The notes under the pieces are model-generated. The model was given only the letters and a program-made list of their open reading frames with translations. It did not search any database and had not been told where the DNA came from. The translations under genes and the position numbers were made by a program. Shown piece by piece: positions 60,101 through 64,000 of a DNA stretch of 64,000 nt. The first letter of the stretch is position 1. Every line of letters begins with the position of its first letter. This DNA is from Zygaena filipendulae (Eukaryota > Arthropoda > Insecta > Lepidoptera > Zygaenidae): the NCBI GenBank assembly GCA_907165275.2, contig OU015679.1, positions 1,302,001 through 1,366,000 of the forward strand, read 5' to 3'.

Positions 60101-60229
60101 GTGAGGGCGGAGGCGGGTCCGGTCTACTTTGCGGACCTGGTAAGCACGGAGGGCAACTTCGCAGCACTGAAGATATTTGCGCGCCGATGGCACAAGAAGA
60201 GGAAGACGCTGGAGGATCAGCAGTTGTGA
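57155..60229 (+). CDS. Element K ORF2: APE endonuclease and reverse transcriptase
   Basis: 1024 residues if started at the ATG at 57155 (the open frame extends 36 codons upstream, overlapping ORF1). The endonuclease has QLNLQGS (catalytic N13), VLVQEHY (E40), VGVDCNAHSPLW and SDH at 211-213. The RT has KAPGLDGITARIL, YRPITLLPVIGKLLE, HGFVRGRSTVTAL, MLDISGAFDNAWW, GCPQGSVLGP and YADD at 674-677. A C-terminal zinc finger (CYCGVTDEYRDHVLWDC) is a hallmark of R1-like ORF2. It nicks the target and primes cDNA synthesis. No lesion seen. Confidence 0.94.
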   Translation: MASTLHLRLGQLNLQGSRAATDELPAIMRERGLDVVLVQEHYPRPLIVTVQGAPTAKAGIVVRSGDITCTALHHLSNAHCAVAHISGGGQSLHVVSAYFQYSDDVAVHIHHLRRVLESLRGRDIVVGVDCNAHSPLWFCERRQYEGRGPDTEYRRNQVEGFLLGTGLRIANIEGQPPTFCGPNGASNVDLTLTRGSIRVSNWTVHEGASVSDHQLITFIVNSPLARGPATSARIYAEEPKSYRDRGVNWRRFRACLHHRMGRLVTNAGADRICSVFSEILGRTAGDCLGVKRARDDTGYEWWSPALDVLRREHGRARRVWQRARAAAGDAEPRLRAAYHEVRSRYRKAMAEAELRFNRDVAEAGNHDPWGLAYRAASGRVRPPSNVISGTRLVEGFAENDVDAMRGLLCSLCPDDDIGRDSVHHRQLRLAAACLPSGGDADPISGDRLWWHIRQMPNKAPGLDGITARILRQAWPACASELTYALGACVREGVFPNVWKKGRLVVIPKCNGKPLSDPKAYRPITLLPVIGKLLERVILDCVPSIATRISEHQHGFVRGRSTVTALQAVLDVPQHTTMPYVQAIMLDISGAFDNAWWPMILVKIKQSGCPPNVYKMLLDYFTNRQVGMFVGHRATWKKSTMGCPQGSVLGPALWNVLMDDLLRLPLPDGSRLVAYADDVTVLIEARSRADIERKADEILRAVADWGARNRLGFSSAKSQAMTIKGRFQQPPTIRLEGASVKAVSEARLLGVVIDNTRSYAPHARYMGERAANCFGKMSRVSASSWGVKFKTLSFVYRGTYVATITYAALVWFRRAALHVVRSPLLRTQRPSLILLTKAYGSVSTAALPVLAGVLPADLEVTRAGRQEEARVGLFGAEWRRRKRAILDGVVEEWQARWAEVDKGRDLFRFFPDVSVRLRSTFVEPDYVVSQLLTGHGMFRGRLRDLALSETGLCYCGVTDEYRDHVLWDCRLYARERRALLAQVVRAEAGPVYFADLVSTEGNFAALKIFARRWHKKRKTLEDQQL

Positions 60230-60420
60230 GCAGGCGGCGAAGTCACCGTTCATCGTGTACGTCAAGCCCCAGAAAGGGGAGAGTGGCAACTAGGGACAAG
60301 GATCAGAGCAAAAAAAGAATGTGTAGGGTACGGTGCGTCCCGGGCGACTGGGGCGTTCCGGCCCGCGATTCGGTCCGTATAACCAAGATTGGTTGGTAGG
60401 ACCCTGGGTTGGAGGTGGGT
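60230..60420 (+). other. Element K 3' UTR
   Basis: 191 bp ending GGTTGGAGGTGGGT directly at the duplication, with no A tail. A hairpin was not resolved. Confidence 0.65.
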
Positions 60421-62046
60421 TGTACAACATCGCAACTCGCAATTTTTGTAACCTCTGGCGAGTTATTATTGCTGCGGTCGACAATCACCATCTTGGTCTT
60501 GCTACGATTGATCCTTAGTCCGAACTCGAGACTCACACTTTCCATTCTACTCAAGAGAGTTTCCATGTGTTGTGAGCTCGTCGCAAACAAGGTGGTATCG
60601 TCGGCGTATCGTAGGTTTGAGATTTTAAGACCTCCAATTTTGACTCCATCTGACCAGTCCTCCAGGGTGATCCTCATAATAAGTTCAGTATAGATGTTGA
60701 ACAACAACGGCGATATTATACACCCCTGACGTACTCCAGCACTGGGATGGAAGGAACTGGATAGGACGTCATCTGCCCTGACGGAAGCAGTTCCACTTTC
60801 GTAGAGCTGTCGTAAGATGTGGACTAGGTGTTTGGGAGTTCCCATTTGTAGCAGAGTTTCCCACAGCTTTGGCCATTTTACAGAATCAAACGCCTTTGAG
60901 AAATCAACGAAACAGATGTAGGTGGGTTTGTTGAATTCTCGAGCCCTTTTCTATAATTTGGCGTACGGTAAGAATTTGCTCGCGGGTGCCCTTTCCCTTT
61001 ACAAATCCAGCTTGTTCGGGAGCGATTTCCTTGGAAAGATAAGATTTAAGTCTCTCGTTCAATATATGTAGTAAAATTTTGCTTGCGTGGGATATAAGAG
61101 CAATAAGGCGATAGTTACTACATAATTTTGTGGAGCCCTTTTTATAAAGAGGAACAAAGATAGTTTGAGTCCACTCTTGAGGCCAAATACCCGTTTGCCA
61201 GATCTTATTGCATAGAGTGAGAAACATATCGACACCATACTCTCCTGAAGCTTGGATGGTTTCAATCGGTATTGCATCTTTACCCGTCGCCTTATCTTTC
61301 TTCAGGTGTGCAATAGCGGCTCGAACTTCGTCTCTGAGGATATTAGGCTCTATCTCTGCCTCATCAGGCTCCGTGGAACCGTAATTGAGTGAAGAAGGGT
61401 CTTCGAATAATGACTGACAGTATTGTTTCCATGTCTCGGATATGACGACAATCTCATTTACAGTTTCACCTCGAGAGTTTTCAATAGCCCATGTTTTGCT
61501 GGACAGACTTTTATTGATGGATCTTATTTTATGATGCAAGTCACTCGTTTCATGCTTATTGGCGTGGACTTCGATTTCAGCACAGATGTTGCGAAGCTGA
61601 GCGTTGTGATCACGCCTACATGCTTCTTGTATGCGAGCAGACTTCTCATTTAGGCTTCTTACGTCAGCTCCCGATGCCTTCATTGCTCTTCTTTCTTCTA
61701 CTAGGGCCAGGGTTGCATCACTCATCCAATTTTGTCGTTTGCGGACTTGATTAGGTGGCTGTGAAGAGGCGACTGCAGTGGTAAGGATATATTTGGCCTG
61801 ATTCCAGAGTCTATCAGCTGTGGCCGACTGTGGGCCCAAGGTCTTCCATTGGTCCCAGTTTTGCTCCAGTGAAGCTACAAACTTTGGTTTATCTAGAGGC
61901 TGGATTCTTACGGATTTCGTGGTGTTCCGAGCTACCCTACGTTTGAGCTGTACCTTTGCTATCAGTAGTTGATGGTCTGATCCACAGTCTGCTCCCCGAA
62001 GGGTGTGCGCATTTCTGACGGTTGTTCTCCATCTTGAACCAATCAT
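60421..62046 (-). pseudogene. Element I RT core and linker
   Basis: Minus-strand frames: SDHQLLIAKVQLKRR (end of endonuclease), KKDKATGKDAIPIETI, SNYRLIALISHASKI and EQAGFVKGKGTREQIL (RTE-like wording). After a frameshift near 60920 come GVRQGCIISPLLFNIY and ISNLRYADDTTLF (YADD coded by 60597-60608). It stops making sense as element I at 60427, where K begins. It would have been the RT of a LINE of the RTE type. Confidence 0.85.
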
Positions 62047-62408
62047 GATGTAGTCGATTTAGTTTCGATAGTGGCCGTCTGGAGAGGTCCAGGTGTAAAT
62101 TCTTCTAGCCGTGCCGTCCCCGGCTGTAGAATAGGACGGACCCATCTCTTCCCGTGGGTGTCGTAAAAGGCGACTAAGGGACCTGGAGAGAGAGTGGGCA
62201 GCAGCGCTCTCTACTGTCACACAAGAACTTGACCCTAAAACTGCGGTGTGGAAGGCAAGGGGAAACCACCACACTATCTTCCCAAGAAAGTCGTCATGAA
62301 GGATCAAAACAAGAATAAAATATACGGTAGGCCCTGCGACCCGCTTAGCAACCGGTGCCGCCTTGCGTCCGGGGCAGACGGTGTGAAATTGGCTACCGGC
62401 CATGCCGA
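62047..62408 (-). pseudogene. Element I 5' region with endonuclease remnant
   Basis: The minus strand reads RIYTWTSPDGHYRN, the RTE-type endonuclease block before IDYIM, interrupted by a TAA near 62058. Upstream is a GC-rich stretch without endonuclease motifs. The N-terminal endonuclease is absent, so there is probably an internal deletion joining 5' UTR to the endonuclease end. Confidence 0.6.
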
Positions 62409-64000
62409 TCTGGGGAATCTATCTGCTTCATCTTCTGCTAAAGTGTGCAATATTTTTATGGCCAAATATGGACTGCTTGCGACGCCATACGTCACCGTAT
62501 TTAACTCGAACACTTTAACAGGTTCGTCACGATTATAACGCCACAGAATGTGCTGGTACGGCCTTTGACTTTTTTCAATGAGTATATTTTACAGATGTCA
62601 GCAGACAAGCAAATTTCACGTAATCGAAAGTTTATAAGAATTTTATTTATATCAGCTTGAAGCTTTGGACCTGGTAAAACTACCGAGTTTAATGATTCGC
62701 CATTTGTTGTCTTACAAGATGCATCGAACACCACTCGAAGTTTTGTAGATGTACTAGACGGCTTAAATATTCAAAAATGTGGAATAATATATTTCGAATC
62801 CACGTTCTGTACTTTATCTATGCACGTCATGTGCCCGAGGTCCTCATATTCATGCATAAACTTGTGATATTCAACCTTAAGCTGAGGTTCGCGTTCGAGC
62901 TTCGACTCTAAGTTAGCAAGCCTACGTTCCGCTAGGTGCCGCGACTCCCCGAGTTCGACATCAGGCCGGCGCGGATACCTAACTACGTATCTGCCCGTGT
63001 CATCCCGCCTATGCTCTTTGTCGAACAGCTGATCAGCTAGAATATCGTCGGGATGCTGAATTTTTGCTGATGGTACATTCTCAATATCCCAGAATGCTTG
63101 CATGGTGTGTTCAAGGTTCACGGAGAATGCACATAAGTTATTTGCCGAGTTATCGTACTCGATTAGTTCCAGTGTGTCGTTGTTCGTCGAACCTGTGATC
63201 ACGTAACCGAAAATCTAATTTAATGCAACTAAACCATGCTGATACGGCGCGATTTTGTGTCCGTCGTAAATATACGGGAATAAATCTGCCGCGACTAATA
63301 AGTCGACCAATGCCGGTTTAAAGTAGTTAGGATCGGCTAACTTAAGATTTTGAAACGCGTTAAATGTGCTTCCCGGAAGCTGTAGGGTCGGTAAATTACC
63401 AGCTATGTTATTAACAACCACCACGTCGCTCATTAGTACAGGTGCGCTCTGATCGCGTGGTTTAATGTGACAAGTTGCTAGTCCGTATTCTTTTACCGGC
63501 TTACCTCCTAAACCTACGGGTGAAAAATTACACTTACGTCATGACAACCCTAGACGCTTCGCACAGTCTTGAGTTATGTAGCCCGTCATGGCACCGCTAT
63601 CGATGATACAACGTACGGTCTGGTAGTCTCCCCAGCAGTCTCTAACGTGTACCAAAGCTGTGCCGAGCAAAACTGTCGAATTAGTTGAACATGTTAACGT
63701 AATTGCATTATTTGATGTATCACTCTTCACGGCGTTCGTGTCGACGTGTAACGTGTGATGGTGCATTTTTTTGCAAACCGTACAACGAAACCTTGAAGTA
63801 CATTCATCTACTTTATGATTGTCACGCAGACAGTTTTCACACAACTTCAGCTCGGTGATTTTGACTAACCGCTGCTCTGGTGTGAGATCATTAAAGTCTA
63901 CGCATCTATAGATTGAATGAGGCTTACTACAATACAAACATTCTTTGGATTTCTTTGATTCGCCTTGTTTATTTGAATCAGTTACCGCGGAGGCTGCAAG
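62409..64000 (-). pseudogene. Element J: decayed BEL/Pao gag-pol fragment, cut by the window edge
   Basis: The minus strand, from the edge inward, shows Gag knuckles (CVDFNDLTPEQR with CENCLRDNHKVDEC and CTVCKKMHHHTLH), a protease with CIIDSGAMTGYI, then PVLMSDVVVVNNI, LLVAADLFPYI, the pre-RT block (HRRDDTGRYVVRYP), LRVVFDASCKTTNGESLN and NTVTYGVASSPYLA of RT. Stop codons interrupt the frame (about 63540, 63216 and 62772), and a frame change near 62510 precedes the last piece. RT breaks off at about 62409 against element I; RNase H and integrase are absent. Confidence 0.88.

Larger units (their letters stand above)
54721..60420 (+). mobile_element. Element K: intact R1-like two-ORF non-LTR retrotransposon
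   Basis: A 5.7-kb plus-strand element with a TGTACAA duplication at 54714-54720 and 60421-60427. It has a 974-bp 5' UTR, ORF1, ORF2 and a 191-bp 3' UTR, with no poly(A) tail at the right junction. Both ORFs are open, with all checked catalytic motifs. It resembles the R1 clade by its gag with three knuckles and its RT-distal zinc finger. It is inserted inside a decayed RTE-like copy, not in 28S rDNA, so it is not a site-specific R1. Confidence 0.92.
54084..62408 (-). mobile_element. Element I: RTE-like non-LTR element, internally damaged, containing K
   Basis: The 3' end (short A run in AGGAAAAAAAAGAAG, minus strand) is at the left, the RT C-terminus at 54.1-54.7, the RT core and endonuclease end at 60.4-62.1, and the 5' region to about 62408. 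K is inserted with a TGTACAA duplication, and the register closes (5,707 bp). The left neighbour is element A's LTR and the right neighbour is BEL element J, so the flanks do not match as they should for a simple insertion. Frame breaks near 60920 and a stop near 62058 show it is dead. Confidence 0.8.

Overview
The window looks like heterochromatin-like, repeat-saturated DNA from an arthropod nuclear genome, most likely a moth or butterfly. That assignment is an inference from the AT-rich spacer full of short TACCTA/TAGGTA runs and from the mix of element families (CsRn1/Kabuki-like Ty3, BEL, Jockey, R1-like and RTE-like elements). I see no host gene, rRNA, functional tRNA gene or CRISPR array. 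Practically every coding region belongs to a retrotransposon.

Layout. One old minus-strand Ty3/gypsy element (called A here) frames almost the whole window. Its gag lies at 51.6-52.6 kb, its pol is in three pieces (50.1-51.6, 25.1-25.5 and 5.6-7.2 kb), its 3' LTR ends at 5177 and its 5' LTR starts at 53155. Two insertions split it. (1) D, a CsRn1/Kabuki-like Ty3 element (7204-25095, minus strand, 927-bp LTRs, 4-bp target duplication). D itself holds a complete Jockey-type non-LTR element (8499-14297, 13-bp duplication) and B, a short LTR element (16447-22596, 4-bp duplication). (2) E, a plus-strand non-LTR element (about 25.54-50.11 kb). E holds F, a minus-strand non-LTR element (25938-35282, 11-bp duplication) that in turn contains G, a plus-strand BEL element (28551-35072). 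E also holds H, a 2.7-kb solo LTR of an A-like family (35847-38527, 4-bp duplication), and C, a full-length Ty3 element of the same family as B (39600-48549, 4-bp duplication). The deepest path is A > E > F > G, four levels.

Right of A's 5' LTR lies I, an RTE-like minus-strand element (about 54.08-62.41 kb). It contains K, an apparently intact two-ORF R1-like element (54721-60420, 7-bp duplication). The right edge is a decayed minus-strand BEL element (J). The left edge carries a 5'-truncated non-LTR RT, simple tandem arrays and hairpins.

How the parts relate. For D, B, Jockey, H, C and K, taking out the insertion plus one duplication copy puts the host element's reading frame back in register by coordinate arithmetic, which supports the boundaries. 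C could supply enzymes to B, which keeps Gag and protease but has lost RT, RNase H and the integrase core in frame. The less usual features are a canonical T TTA AAC -1 frameshift site followed by a G-patch-like domain in A, a primer-binding-site module repeated at 94-bp spacing in B's leader, and an extra basic ORF after pol in C.
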